Source: JAICWY01 sp964531205
GTDB taxonomy: Bacteria > Vulcanimicrobiota > Vulcanimicrobiia > Vulcanimicrobiales > Vulcanimicrobiaceae
Assembly: GCA_964531205.1 (NCBI GenBank)
Contig: CAZHGH010000068.1
Location: forward strand, 1-16,243
Reading direction: 5' to 3'
DNA length: 16,243 bases
Shown: in pieces, positions 1 to 6,855 of the stretch
Position numbering within the stretch: the stretch's first letter is position 1
Layout: each line of letters starts with the position of its first letter
Program-made: the position numbers and the translations under genes
The notes under the pieces: generated by a model
Databases searched by the model: none
Seen by the model: the letters and a program-made list of their open reading frames with translations, nothing else
What the model was told of the DNA's origin: nothing

Positions 1-1
1 C

Positions 2-121
2 AAGGATAGTTACGTGCCGATTATAGTACGCCATCGGCCCGCTCTTGTTCCGCTTATTAAGACACAAAGCATAGGCCGATGGATGCAGGACAACCCTGCT
101 TTTGGACCGCTTATGCTATGA
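2..121 (+). CDS. Possible 3' end of a truncated gene (39 codons)
   Basis: A frame open from the window edge runs 39 codons to a TGA at 119-121 and ends in residues MQDNPAFGPLML. I recognise no family. Its codons are not strongly GC-biased, as in the two genes that follow, so it could be the tail of another accessory gene cut by the window edge. A frame of this length also arises easily by chance. The sequence to the left of the window would decide. Confidence 0.25.
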   Translation, partial: KDSYVPIIVRHRPALVPLIKTQSIGRWMQDNPAFGPLML

Positions 122-147
122 AATGGCAGCGAAGTCTGCCGTCCTAA

Positions 148-169
148 GGCCCCCGTACGGGTTCGGGCC
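148..169. repeat. Nested GC-rich hairpin in the left intergenic region
   Basis: GGCC (148-151) pairs with GGCC (166-169) and encloses the self-complementary CCCGTACGGG (152-161) plus a TTCG joint. No T-run follows, so it is not a standard intrinsic terminator. The rest of 122-251 shows no gene or RNA that I recognise. Confidence 0.35.
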
Positions 170-239
170 AGCGTGCTGCGGCGTGCCCTCTTCGAAGAAT
201 CTGATGCTTGCTTGCTACCTGAAGGCCGTCTGAAACGTG

Positions 240-268
240 ACTCAAGCAGTGTTGAGTAACCCGGTTAT
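240..268. promoter_or_regulatory. Upstream copy of a palindromic operator-like motif
   Basis: The odd-length palindrome TAACC-C-GGTTA lies at 257-267 inside the longer word TTGAGTAACCCGGTTAT (252-268). TTGAGT (252-257) also pairs with ACTCAA (240-245) to make a small 6-bp hairpin. A TGC-TATAAA extended -10-like element follows at 283-291. The same 17-base word recurs 58 bases downstream with only the central base flipped, which is what two sites for one dimeric repressor look like. The binding protein is inferred, possibly the product of the first gene. Confidence 0.5.
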
Positions 269-309
269 ATAAAGCGCGGATGTGCTATAAATTACGAGCA
301 TTAGGCCCT

Positions 310-326
310 TTGAGTAACCGGGTTAT
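310..326. promoter_or_regulatory. Promoter-proximal copy of the palindromic operator-like motif
   Basis: TTGAGTAACCGGGTTAT carries TAACC-G-GGTTA (315-325), the exact reverse complement of the 11-base core at 257-267. It lies immediately upstream of the -10 element at 335-340, where a bound protein would block RNA polymerase. The centre-to-centre spacing of 58 bases is about 5.5 helical turns. Confidence 0.55.
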
Positions 327-331
327 TTTTG

Positions 332-340
332 TGCTATAAT
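332..340 (+). promoter_or_regulatory. Extended -10 promoter for the two-gene accessory operon, probably giving a leaderless mRNA
   Basis: TGC-TATAAT (332-340) is a perfect consensus -10 with the extended TGn element. A weak TTGAGT (310-315) sits 19 bases upstream. Transcription should start about 7 bases after the hexamer, which falls on or next to the ATG at 347. There is no room for a Shine-Dalgarno site, so the mRNA is probably leaderless. This also argues against the in-frame TTG at 329, which would lie within the promoter. Confidence 0.65.
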
Positions 341-346
341 GACCGC

Positions 347-814
347 ATGGAAACCCCCGAACGGCGACCACATTGCCAAAAATGCGGCAAGGTCATTGCC
401 CACCGAAAGTTGGAGAAGGGGCGCCGAGTCGGCATTGTCCCGGTCTACTGCAGTGAAAAGTGCAAAAATGCCGCTAAACAAGCTCGTCATCGTCAAAAAG
501 TGCCAATAACGCAGCAAGACCGAATTCACCTTAGAAATCTCGCGGCGCACGGAATGATTGCGGAAAAGTTGCTCCATGATCCGCATGTGTTGGATATTGC
601 TCGCGACAACATCCGGCGATGGGTCGAACGAAACGGTCCAATGGAAGTGCTAGAGCAGTGGGCGCGGTTGATCGACAGCGGTGACAAAGTCGCAATTCTT
701 CACGCGCTCGTTCGGATTGACGAAGAAGGGATGCGCCTTCGCTCCTCGTCCCCCTTCGCTGGCGTGCTCGATGACACTGAAAGGAAACTCATTTTCGAGG
801 CCGGCCGAAAATGA
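347..814 (+). CDS. Cys4 zinc-ribbon protein, candidate antitoxin or autoregulator
   Basis: This 155-residue protein was not recognised as a named family. The N-terminus has C10-x2-C13 and C35-x3-C39 (contexts HCQKCGK and YCSEKCK) followed by a basic helix (NAAKQARHRQK), a layout typical of a small zinc ribbon that could bind DNA. Residues 60-125 look helical. The C-terminus has the motif RLRSSSPFAGVL (130-141). From memory, this resembles the end of short HTH antitoxin-like proteins encoded beside nucleotidyltransferase genes in Actinobacteria. I chose ATG 347 because the in-frame TTG at 329 lies inside the -10 region. The gene overlaps the next by ATGA, so the two are translationally coupled. 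With two palindromes upstream, the simplest inference is an antitoxin that represses its own operon. Confidence 0.7.
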   Translation: METPERRPHCQKCGKVIAHRKLEKGRRVGIVPVYCSEKCKNAAKQARHRQKVPITQQDRIHLRNLAAHGMIAEKLLHDPHVLDIARDNIRRWVERNGPMEVLEQWARLIDSGDKVAILHALVRIDEEGMRLRSSSPFAGVLDDTERKLIFEAGRK

Positions 815-1356
815 AGATAGCGGAACTTGAGCATGCTTTGCGCGCGTCGGCAGAGATCTGCGAGGAAACGGAATTCTGCGTCATAGGTTCGCAGGCGATC
901 TTGGGCTCCCATCCGTTCGTTGACGACGAAATAGTGACGCGGTCTGCGGAGTGCGACCTCTACCCCATTCAAGCGCCGGAAAAGTCCGAGCGTCTCAACG
1001 TTATTGGAGAGCTGTCCCAATTCCATGCGACGCACGGGTTTTATGTGGACGGAGTAGATGAAACGACTGCTAAACTTCCGACCGGATGGAAGGATCGGCT
1101 CCTGCCCGTAACGACCACGACGTTTCGCGGTGCAAAAGTAAGAGGTTGGTGTTTAGAACCTCACGATTTGCTCATTGCGAAGTTCATTGCTGGGCGCCCC
1201 AAGGATTTAGATTACTGTCGGGCCGTTATACGTTTGGGGTTTGTGGAACGAGCAGTCCTTATTGAACGTCTGAAGTTAACGCGTATTCCTTCGCGCTCCA
1301 AACGTAATCAAGTACTTCAATTTATTGAAGCAAATTATTTGACGTCTGAAAGTTGA
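811..1356 (+). CDS. DUF6036/AbiEii-like nucleotidyltransferase-fold protein, candidate toxin
   Basis: The 181-residue protein has the outline of a minimal nucleotidyltransferase fold. It shows a hydrophobic strand leading to G26-S27 (CVIGSQAIL), then an acidic strand SAECDLYP with E47 and D49 in place of the usual metal-binding acids. A late motif at 115-136 includes EPHDLLIAKFIAGRPKDLDY and matches what I know of DUF6036/AbiEii-type proteins (HDL..sK..AgR.KD). Such proteins often act as toxins in two-gene systems and modify RNA or protein with nucleotides. That activity is family knowledge, not visible here. The ATG overlaps the stop of the upstream gene by four bases. Codon use is less GC-biased than in the genes from 3111 onward, which hints at horizontal transfer. 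It could instead be a non-toxic housekeeping nucleotidyltransferase. Confidence 0.72.
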   Translation: MKIAELEHALRASAEICEETEFCVIGSQAILGSHPFVDDEIVTRSAECDLYPIQAPEKSERLNVIGELSQFHATHGFYVDGVDETTAKLPTGWKDRLLPVTTTTFRGAKVRGWCLEPHDLLIAKFIAGRPKDLDYCRAVIRLGFVERAVLIERLKLTRIPSRSKRNQVLQFIEANYLTSES

Positions 1357-1394
1357 GCACAAAGGCGCTTATTCCACCGGTTGTTTGGTGCAAA

Positions 1395-1430
1395 CAAAAG
1401 CCGCGATCGCACGACCGCGGCTTTTGTTTT
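1395..1430. terminator. Bidirectional intrinsic terminator between convergent operons
   Basis: An 11-bp perfect stem, CAAAAGCCGCG (1395-1405) with CGCGGCTTTTG (1416-1426), encloses a 10-base loop and is followed by TTTT on the plus strand. Read on the minus strand the hairpin is followed by TTTG. It therefore serves both the nucleotidyltransferase operon and the htrA-like gene that ends at 1442. Confidence 0.85.
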
Positions 1431-1441
1431 GCTTGCAATTG

Positions 1442-2713
1442 TTACGGATTCTGCTGGTCCGGGTTTTGCTGGTCCGGACTTTGCTGATCCGGATTCTGCT
1501 GGTCAGGCGGCTGATAGCCGGAGCCGGCCGGCCGTGCACCGAGCGTAATCTGCACGAGTCTGCGCGTGCCACTGCTCTGAGACCAGACTTCCAACGTCAC
1601 CTTATCGCCGGCATGCATCTTGCCAAGCGCGTTTTGCAACGCCTTCGGATCGCTGTACGACTTGCCGTTCATCTGCAGGATGACATCTCCGGGATTCAGA
1701 CCTGCCTGGTCCGCCGGTGTACCGCTCACGACCTGATAGATTGCTACGCCGCCTTGGCCGTGATAATTCGCCTGATTTCGGAAGCCTTGCGTGACCTGTC
1801 CGAGCAAAACACCCAGGAATGCCTGCTCCGCCGGAGTGGTGATACCGGGGTGAGCAATCATCTGGTCGACGACCTTGCGAACTGTGTTCGACGGAATCGC
1901 GAAGCCGATGCCTTCGGCACCTCCGCGAAGCGTCGACTGATTCACGCCGATGACGTCGCCGTTCCAGTCGACGAGCGGACCGCCTGAGTTTCCAGGGTTG
2001 ATCGGTGCCGAGGTTTGCATAAGCCCTTTGAACGTGAGCGTTTGTCCGGTCTCGGTTTGAATCGGCTCGGTCCGGTTGAACGCCGATACAACGCCGACGG
2101 ACACGCTTTGCTGAAGCTCGTACGGCTCGCCGATCGCAATGGCCCATTGACCCTGCTGCGCTTTATCAGAGTCAGCCAGCGTCAACGGCGGCGGAACGCC
2201 GCTCGGATCGATGCGGATTACCGCAAGGTCGGCGCCGATGTTTGCCGCGAGCAACCTTGCCGATTTCTTCGTACCGTTCGGGAAGAGCACGGTGATGTTG
2301 CTTACCTGCGCGTTCGGGATTCCCGGACGTACCACGTGGGCGTTCGTTACGATATCGCCCTTGTCGTCGTAAACGAAGCCGGAGCCTGAGGCTCTGCCTC
2401 TAAACGGCTGGACGATGCTCGGTCCTTGCTGACCGAAGAACTGCTGCAGGAACGGATCGACCGGGATGTACTGCTTGCCGTTGATGACGACGCTGATCGC
2501 GACCACGGACGGCTTCGCACGTTTGACCGCACTGACGATCCGGTCCTGATCGCCCCCGCCGCCGGTCAGAGGCGCCGCGCTAACAGCCGGAGGGGTATTG
2601 TTCGGGCCGGCAACGTTCGCAAAATGGGTGCTCGCATAGAGCATCATCACGAACGAACCGACAATTGCGCCCACCAATGCAACGATGGCGGTGGGCAAAA
2701 CGCGATTTCTCAC
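1442..2713 (-). CDS. HtrA/DegP-type membrane-anchored PDZ serine protease
   Basis: This 423-residue protease is predicted to degrade or refold damaged envelope proteins in the periplasm. An uncleaved-looking membrane segment lies at about residues 6-27, followed by a Gly/Pro linker. The trypsin-like domain (about 55-290) has all three catalytic residues: H126 in TNAHVV, D162 in ADLAVI and S243 in GNSGGPL. One PDZ domain spans about 297-392 (PADQAGLNPGDVILQMNG). This is the single-PDZ DegS/HtrA layout rather than the two-PDZ DegP layout. A hydrophilic tail of PDQQN repeats ends the protein. The start is GTG, with AAGGA seven bases upstream. It follows the small exported-protein gene on the same strand after 53 bases, so the two may be co-transcribed. 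The substrate is unknown. Confidence 0.93.
   Translation of the reverse strand: MRNRVLPTAIVALVGAIVGSFVMMLYASTHFANVAGPNNTPPAVSAAPLTGGGGDQDRIVSAVKRAKPSVVAISVVINGKQYIPVDPFLQQFFGQQGPSIVQPFRGRASGSGFVYDDKGDIVTNAHVVRPGIPNAQVSNITVLFPNGTKKSARLLAANIGADLAVIRIDPSGVPPPLTLADSDKAQQGQWAIAIGEPYELQQSVSVGVVSAFNRTEPIQTETGQTLTFKGLMQTSAPINPGNSGGPLVDWNGDVIGVNQSTLRGGAEGIGFAIPSNTVRKVVDQMIAHPGITTPAEQAFLGVLLGQVTQGFRNQANYHGQGGVAIYQVVSGTPADQAGLNPGDVILQMNGKSYSDPKALQNALGKMHAGDKVTLEVWSQSSGTRRLVQITLGARPAGSGYQPPDQQNPDQQSPDQQNPDQQNP
1445..1504 (-). repeat. Four tandem 15-base units encoding PDQQ(N/S) at the protease C-terminus
   Basis: Four 15-base units (1445-1459, 1460-1474, 1475-1489, 1490-1504) differ by a few bases each and encode PDQQN or PDQQS. 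They end one codon-set from the TAA at 1442-1444. In-frame minisatellites like this can vary in copy number between strains. The tail lies outside the PDZ fold and is probably disordered. Confidence 0.85.
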
Positions 2714-2766
2714 TACGATGTCCTTGTGTTTGTGCGGTGGGCTATGCGCCCTTCTACCCGCCTAGG

Positions 2767-3075
2767 TTACAAAAAGTCGCAGTTTGCTTGCTTAGGAATT
2801 GGTGAGAACCACGTTTTTAGCAGCCGATCTGTCGGAATACCTCGTTCCAGTGCTTTGCGAAGGCATTCCAGGCGCTGTTCGCGCAGCTCCAAGAACTTGA
2901 GCTGGAGGATTGTCCGAGCCCGTTTGAGCGCACGCTGCGAATATAATGCACGCGCCGTCAGGTGCGGTTGGAGGTAGGGATCCGCCGCGGAGGCGGGCGC
3001 CTTGGCGGCAACGCTGCGCGCGCTCAGGAGGGTGGCCAAGGTCAGCGCCGCCGCAGCGGGGTAACGGAGAGACAT
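2767..3075 (-). CDS. Small exported protein of unknown function
   Basis: The 102-residue protein starts with a convincing signal peptide (MSLRYPAAAALTLATLL, cleavage near AAKA, about residues 24-26). A mature basic, largely helical stretch follows (RALKRARTILQLKFLELREQ). It is short and has one Cys in the helix and another near the end, with no domain that I recognise. It sits upstream of the htrA-like gene on the same strand with a 53-base gap and is divergent from rnj with only 35 bases between start codons. The ribosome site is weak: GAAGGG abuts the start and GGAG lies about 14 bases away. Context suggests an envelope protein expressed with the protease, perhaps an adaptor or substrate, but this is inference. 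Confidence 0.65.
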   Translation of the reverse strand: MSLRYPAAAALTLATLLSARSVAAKAPASAADPYLQPHLTARALYSQRALKRARTILQLKFLELREQRLECLRKALERGIPTDRLLKTWFSPIPKQANCDFL

Positions 3076-3110
3076 GCCCTTCGTTCACTCCCGAATGACC
3101 CTGTGCCAAT

Positions 3111-4808
3111 ATGCTCAGCGCTAGTCCGTTAATTGTTCCGGCCCCTCCAAACGAACCGTACGTTCGAATAATTCCGCTTGGCGGCTGCGGCGAGATCGGA
3201 CGCAATATGACGCTGATCGAAACGCAGAACGACATGGTCGCGGTCGACTGCGGCCTGATGTTTCCCGATGAAGAGATGTACGGGGTGGATATCGTCATCA
3301 ACGATTTCACGTACATCCGCGAGCGGCGCGAGAAGTTCCGCGCGATTCTGGTAACGCACGGACACGAAGATCACATCGGCGGCATTCCGTATCTTTTGCG
3401 CGAGTTCAACGTTCCGGTTGTTGGAACGCCGCTCACGAACGCACTGATCAAAGCGAAATCGCGCGACCACAAGATGATGAGCGAAGCGGAATTCGTAACG
3501 GTTCAGCCGGGCGATCGCGTCCGCTACGGCGACATCGAAGCGGAGTTCGTGCATATCAATCACTCCGTCGCGGGCGCGTGTTCTCTCGCGATCCGTACGC
3601 CCGTCGGCACGATTTTTCACACCGGCGACTTTAAATTCGATCAGACACCGATTGACGGCAAACCCGCGGATTTTGCCGCGATTGCGAAGATCGGCGATGC
3701 GGGCGTTCTCTGCATGCTCTCGGACAGCACGAACGCGGAACGCCCGGGCCACACGCTTTCCGAACGAATCGTTGGCGAAGCGTTCACCAACATCTTCACG
3801 CACGCGAAGGGCCGCATCATCGTCGCCTCGTTCGCATCGAACGTTCCGCGCATTCAACAAGTGATCGACCACGCAATTTCATTCGATCGCAAAATTGCGT
3901 TTCTGGGCCGCTCGCTGCTCAACGTCGTGCACTTTTCGAAGGAACTCGGTTACTTGAAGGTTCCTGCGGAGCGCACGATACGCATCGAAGAAGTCGACGA
4001 CTATCCGCCCGAAAAGGTTGTCGTCATGACGACGGGCTCACAAGGCGAGCCGATGAGCGCGCTCACACGCATGTCGGTGCGCGATCACGCAAAATTTAAG
4101 ATCGTTCCCGGTGATACCGTGGTGATTAGTGCTACGCCGATTCCCGGAAACGAAAAAGGCGTGTACAAGACGATTAACAACCTGTACCGTCTCGGCGCGA
4201 CCGTCATTCACGGGACCGACGGACGCTCGCACGTTTCAGGACATGCCTCGCAAGAAGAGCTATTGCTCATGCTCAATCTGGTGCGGCCGGAATTCTTCGT
4301 TCCGGTGCACGGTGAGTATCGTATGCTCGTACAGCATGGAAAACTTGCGGCGCGTACGGGCGTCGATCCGCAGAACGTCTTCACGGTCGAGAACGGCGAC
4401 GTGCTCGAGTTCACGCACGACTACGGCGATAAAATCGGCAAGACGTACGGCGGCCACGTGCTTGTGGACGGCTCGAGCGTCGGCGACGTCGGTGAAGCGG
4501 TGCTGCGCGATCGGCGTTTGCTCGCCGCCGACGGCTTTATGATGGTTGTCGTCACGATCGACAGCGAAGAAGCGCGCGTGATTGCGGGGCCGGATTTAAT
4601 CTCTCGCGGAGTCTTTTACGTGCCGGACTCCGACGGAGTCATGGACGAGCTGCGCGCGAAGCTCGTTACGCTCATCGAAGAAGTGCCGGTCGAGGCCATC
4701 AAAGATACGAATACCGTAAAGGAACATATTCGCAGCGGCCTGGCCAAAGCGATTCACGAGCGTTATAAACGCCGCCCCGTTATCGTGCCCGTTGTCATGG
4801 AGGTATAA
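3111..4808 (+). CDS. rnj: Ribonuclease J
   Basis: This 565-residue metallo-beta-lactamase/beta-CASP nuclease processes and degrades mRNA and can act as both endonuclease and 5'-3' exonuclease in this family. The zinc ligands are visible: H83-x-H85-x-D87-H88 in VTHGHEDHIGG, H151 in INHSVAG, and D173 in TGDFKFD. The beta-CASP region follows with SDSTNAERPG (about 204-213) and PVHGEYRML near residue 400. The length is normal for RNase J1/J2. No Shine-Dalgarno site is evident before the ATG, so a short or absent leader is possible. It is the first gene of a tight four-gene run; the next ATG directly follows its TAA, and GGAGGT (4799-4804) at its 3' end serves that gene. Presence of RNase J fits a non-enterobacterial RNA-decay system. 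Confidence 0.95.
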   Translation: MLSASPLIVPAPPNEPYVRIIPLGGCGEIGRNMTLIETQNDMVAVDCGLMFPDEEMYGVDIVINDFTYIRERREKFRAILVTHGHEDHIGGIPYLLREFNVPVVGTPLTNALIKAKSRDHKMMSEAEFVTVQPGDRVRYGDIEAEFVHINHSVAGACSLAIRTPVGTIFHTGDFKFDQTPIDGKPADFAAIAKIGDAGVLCMLSDSTNAERPGHTLSERIVGEAFTNIFTHAKGRIIVASFASNVPRIQQVIDHAISFDRKIAFLGRSLLNVVHFSKELGYLKVPAERTIRIEEVDDYPPEKVVVMTTGSQGEPMSALTRMSVRDHAKFKIVPGDTVVISATPIPGNEKGVYKTINNLYRLGATVIHGTDGRSHVSGHASQEELLLMLNLVRPEFFVPVHGEYRMLVQHGKLAARTGVDPQNVFTVENGDVLEFTHDYGDKIGKTYGGHVLVDGSSVGDVGEAVLRDRRLLAADGFMMVVVTIDSEEARVIAGPDLISRGVFYVPDSDGVMDELRAKLVTLIEEVPVEAIKDTNTVKEHIRSGLAKAIHERYKRRPVIVPVVMEV

Positions 4809-5111
4809 ATGAGCACCCGTAAGGGATTTCTGACTGCAGCCGCATCGAGTGCGCTGCTCGCAGCAACGCCGGCGCCATCCACGGCTCCGTCCACCGCTCC
4901 ATCACCAAAGCCGTCACCCAAACCGTCGGAGTTATCGCGCATGTTTGCCGAACGCATGCGCAGCTTCGATCCGAATTTAACGGAGAAGCAGCGCGACGAC
5001 ATCGCCGCGGGCATCGAGGATAACTTCAAGATCGGCGAACGTGTCAATCCGAAGGGGCGTGCACTCAAGAATTGGAACGAACCGGATTTCGTCTTTAAGG
5101 CCGGCGCATGA
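4809..5111 (+). CDS. Small exported protein, probable partner of the adjacent amidase
   Basis: This 100-residue protein has a signal-like start (MSTRKGFLTAAASSALLAAT). The RKGFL sequence resembles an imperfect twin-arginine motif with RK in place of RR. A spacer of Ser/Thr/Ala/Lys-Pro repeats spans about 22-40. The compact C-terminus (about 41-98) ends in KNWNEPDFVFKAG. From memory, similar small proteins with a (D/N)EP.FVF ending occur upstream of amidase genes in Acidobacteria and Gemmatimonadetes relatives; I cannot verify this here. A strong GGAGGT (4799-4804) lies four bases before the ATG, and the stop overlaps the amidase start by ATGA. That coupling suggests a subunit or export partner of the amidase. 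It is not a recognisable GatC. Confidence 0.75.
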   Translation: MSTRKGFLTAAASSALLAATPAPSTAPSTAPSPKPSPKPSELSRMFAERMRSFDPNLTEKQRDDIAAGIEDNFKIGERVNPKGRALKNWNEPDFVFKAGA

Positions 5112-6508
5112 ACGATGAGCAATTAGCTTTCTCCGATGCGACTACGCTCGGACAACTCATCGCAAAACGAAAAATCTCATCCGTCGACCTCACGAAGCTC
5201 TATCTCTCCCGCCTTGAAAAATACGGCCGCGCTTATGGAGCGGTCGTTACGATCATGCACGAGCGCGCGTTGCGCGAAGCTCGTGCAGCGGATAAAGAGA
5301 TCGCCGCCGGCCGCGTCCGCGGCCCGCTTCACGGCGTCCCTTACGGCGCGAAAGATCTATTGGCGGCGATCGGTGCGCCGACAACATGGGGCGCCGCTCC
5401 GTATCGCGATCGAGTGTTCGACTTTGACGCGACAGTTATCAAAAAATTGAACGCCGCAGGGGCGGTGCTATGCGCCAAACTCGCGATGGTCGAACTTGCA
5501 GGCGGTTTCGGTTACAACGATGCCGATGCGTCCTTTACCGGTCCCGGGCGCACGCCGTGGAATCGCAAATTTTGGAGCGGCGGATCTTCGAGCGGTCCGG
5601 GTGCGGCTGTCGCGGCGGGATTAGTCGGTTTTGCGATCGGCTCCGAGACGAACGGTTCGATAACGGTGCCGTCGGCGTTTTGCGGCGTATCGGGATTGCG
5701 TCCGACGTACGGGCGCGTCAGCCGTCACGGGGCGATGGCGCTGATGTGGACGTCGGATAAACTCGGACCGATGTGCCGCTCCGCGCGCGACACCGAACTT
5801 GTGCTGCGCTCAATCGCCGGGTTCGATCAAAACGACAAGACGTCGCTGGACAAGCCGTTTCCGAGCGTGCGCGGCCGGCGTCCCCGCATCGGCGTACTCA
5901 AACACTCAACCGAAAAATCGCAGCCCGAAGTCGTACGGAACTTCAAAGCCTCGCTGAGCGTGTTGCGCGAGTTTTGCGACGTCGTGACGGATGTTGCGTT
6001 GCCTAAGGGTCCGTACGGTGCGGTCTTCGGCGCCATTTTCAATGGCGAATGTGCGTCCGCATTTCGGGATTTTATAGAGAGCGGCCGTTCCCGCGAATTG
6101 CAATCCGTCGACGATCGTATCGGCGGCTATCAAGTGTACGGATCGCTTGCGGTCGATTATGTCGACGGCATGCGCAGGCGCGCGCTGCTGAACAAAGCGC
6201 TCGTGCGCGCATTCGAAGGATACGACGCGATCGTGCATCCGACGCTGCCGACGGTTGCGTACCCGGTTGGACTGCCGTTTGATAAAGCGTATCCAAAGTA
6301 TCCCGGTGCGACCGGACTTGGAAGTCCCGGGAACCTCGCCGGTCTGCCCGCCATGAGCGTCCCGAACGGCTTTGGCGAGAATCAGTTGCCGACGGGCCTC
6401 GCAATAATGGGCCGCGCTTGGGGTGAGATGCAACTCACGCAGATTGCAAAAGCGTTTCAGGTACGCACACAGTTCCATCTGGAGCATCCTAAACTGGTAA
6501 CGGGGTAA
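5108..6508 (+). CDS. Amidase signature family hydrolase
   Basis: The 466-residue protein hydrolyses a carboxamide bond; the substrate cannot be told from sequence. The full Ser-cisSer-Lys triad is visible: K82 in YGAKDLL, S160 in GGSSSGPGAAVAAG and the nucleophile S184 in GSETNGSITVPS. The 24-residue spacing between the two serines matches GatA and FAAH. It lacks its own signal peptide although the upstream coupled gene appears to encode an exported protein. No gatB or gatC lies nearby, so it is more likely a free-standing amidase than the tRNA amidotransferase subunit. It overlaps the small upstream gene by four bases and is followed two bases later by the DUF2277 gene. Confidence 0.9.
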   Translation: MNDEQLAFSDATTLGQLIAKRKISSVDLTKLYLSRLEKYGRAYGAVVTIMHERALREARAADKEIAAGRVRGPLHGVPYGAKDLLAAIGAPTTWGAAPYRDRVFDFDATVIKKLNAAGAVLCAKLAMVELAGGFGYNDADASFTGPGRTPWNRKFWSGGSSSGPGAAVAAGLVGFAIGSETNGSITVPSAFCGVSGLRPTYGRVSRHGAMALMWTSDKLGPMCRSARDTELVLRSIAGFDQNDKTSLDKPFPSVRGRRPRIGVLKHSTEKSQPEVVRNFKASLSVLREFCDVVTDVALPKGPYGAVFGAIFNGECASAFRDFIESGRSRELQSVDDRIGGYQVYGSLAVDYVDGMRRRALLNKALVRAFEGYDAIVHPTLPTVAYPVGLPFDKAYPKYPGATGLGSPGNLAGLPAMSVPNGFGENQLPTGLAIMGRAWGEMQLTQIAKAFQVRTQFHLEHPKLVTG

Positions 6509-6510
6509 CC

Positions 6511-6777
6511 ATGTGCCGCAATATACGCCCGCTCTTCAATTTCGAGCCGCCCGCAACGGACGATGAGATTCGCAACGCGTCGCTGCAATTCGTCCGCAAG
6601 ATTTCCGGTTTCAGCAAACCCTCGCACGCAAACCAAGAAGCATTCGATCGTGCGGTCGACGAGATTGCGCATGCAGCGCATCACTTAATGGCGTCGCTCA
6701 AAACCACTGTAACGCCTCGCGATAGAGAAGAGGTCGCCGCGCGCGCGAAGGCTCGCTCAGCTAAACGCTTTGCATAA
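6511..6777 (+). CDS. DUF2277 family small protein
   Basis: This 88-residue protein starts MCRNIRPLFNFEPPATDDEI and ends ARSAKRFA, both hallmarks that I recognise for DUF2277, and its length is usual for the family. The function is unknown. The sequence looks cytosolic, helical and basic at the C-terminus. Its ATG is two bases after the amidase stop; GGGG at 6502-6505 is the only purine-rich site, so translation is probably coupled. It is the last gene before the terminator at 6808-6836. Confidence 0.92.
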   Translation: MCRNIRPLFNFEPPATDDEIRNASLQFVRKISGFSKPSHANQEAFDRAVDEIAHAAHHLMASLKTTVTPRDREEVAARAKARSAKRFA

Positions 6778-6807
6778 AAAGGCGTGAACGGCACGGAGCG
6801 CCTGTAA

Positions 6808-6836
6808 AAAGAGGCCCGGCATCGCCGGGCCTCTTT
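6808..6836. terminator. Strong bidirectional terminator
   Basis: A 13-bp perfect stem, AAAGAGGCCCGGC (6808-6820) with GCCGGGCCTCTTT (6824-6836), has a three-base loop. Flanking A and T runs give a U-tract on both strands. It closes the plus-strand rnj operon and the minus-strand receptor gene that ends at 6856. Confidence 0.93.
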
Positions 6837-6855
6837 CACGCTTCTCGCGCGAAGA

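Noticed and set aside
148..169. Intrinsic terminator or tRNA T-arm (GGGTTCGGGCC)
   Set aside because: No T-run follows the hairpin, and no cloverleaf stems can be built around the TTCG.
329..346. TTG start at 329 for the zinc-ribbon gene, adding six residues
   Set aside because: The added codons overlap the TATAAT element at 335-340, and the extra residues lack a ribosome site. ATG 347 fits a leaderless transcript.
1445..1504. CRISPR-like short repeat array
   Set aside because: Units of 15 bases abut with no spacers and keep the protein frame; it is a coding minisatellite.
1385..1987. 200-codon plus-strand frame
   Set aside because: It is antisense to the 3' part of the HtrA gene, whose motifs and reading frame are secure, and its product is an Arg/Leu-rich string without a domain.
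5108..6508. Assignment of the amidase as GatA (tRNA amidotransferase subunit A)
   Set aside because: There is no gatB or gatC beside it. The nucleophile motif GSETNGSITVPS differs from the GTDTGGSIR.PA form usual in GatA, and the upstream small protein looks exported rather than GatC-like.
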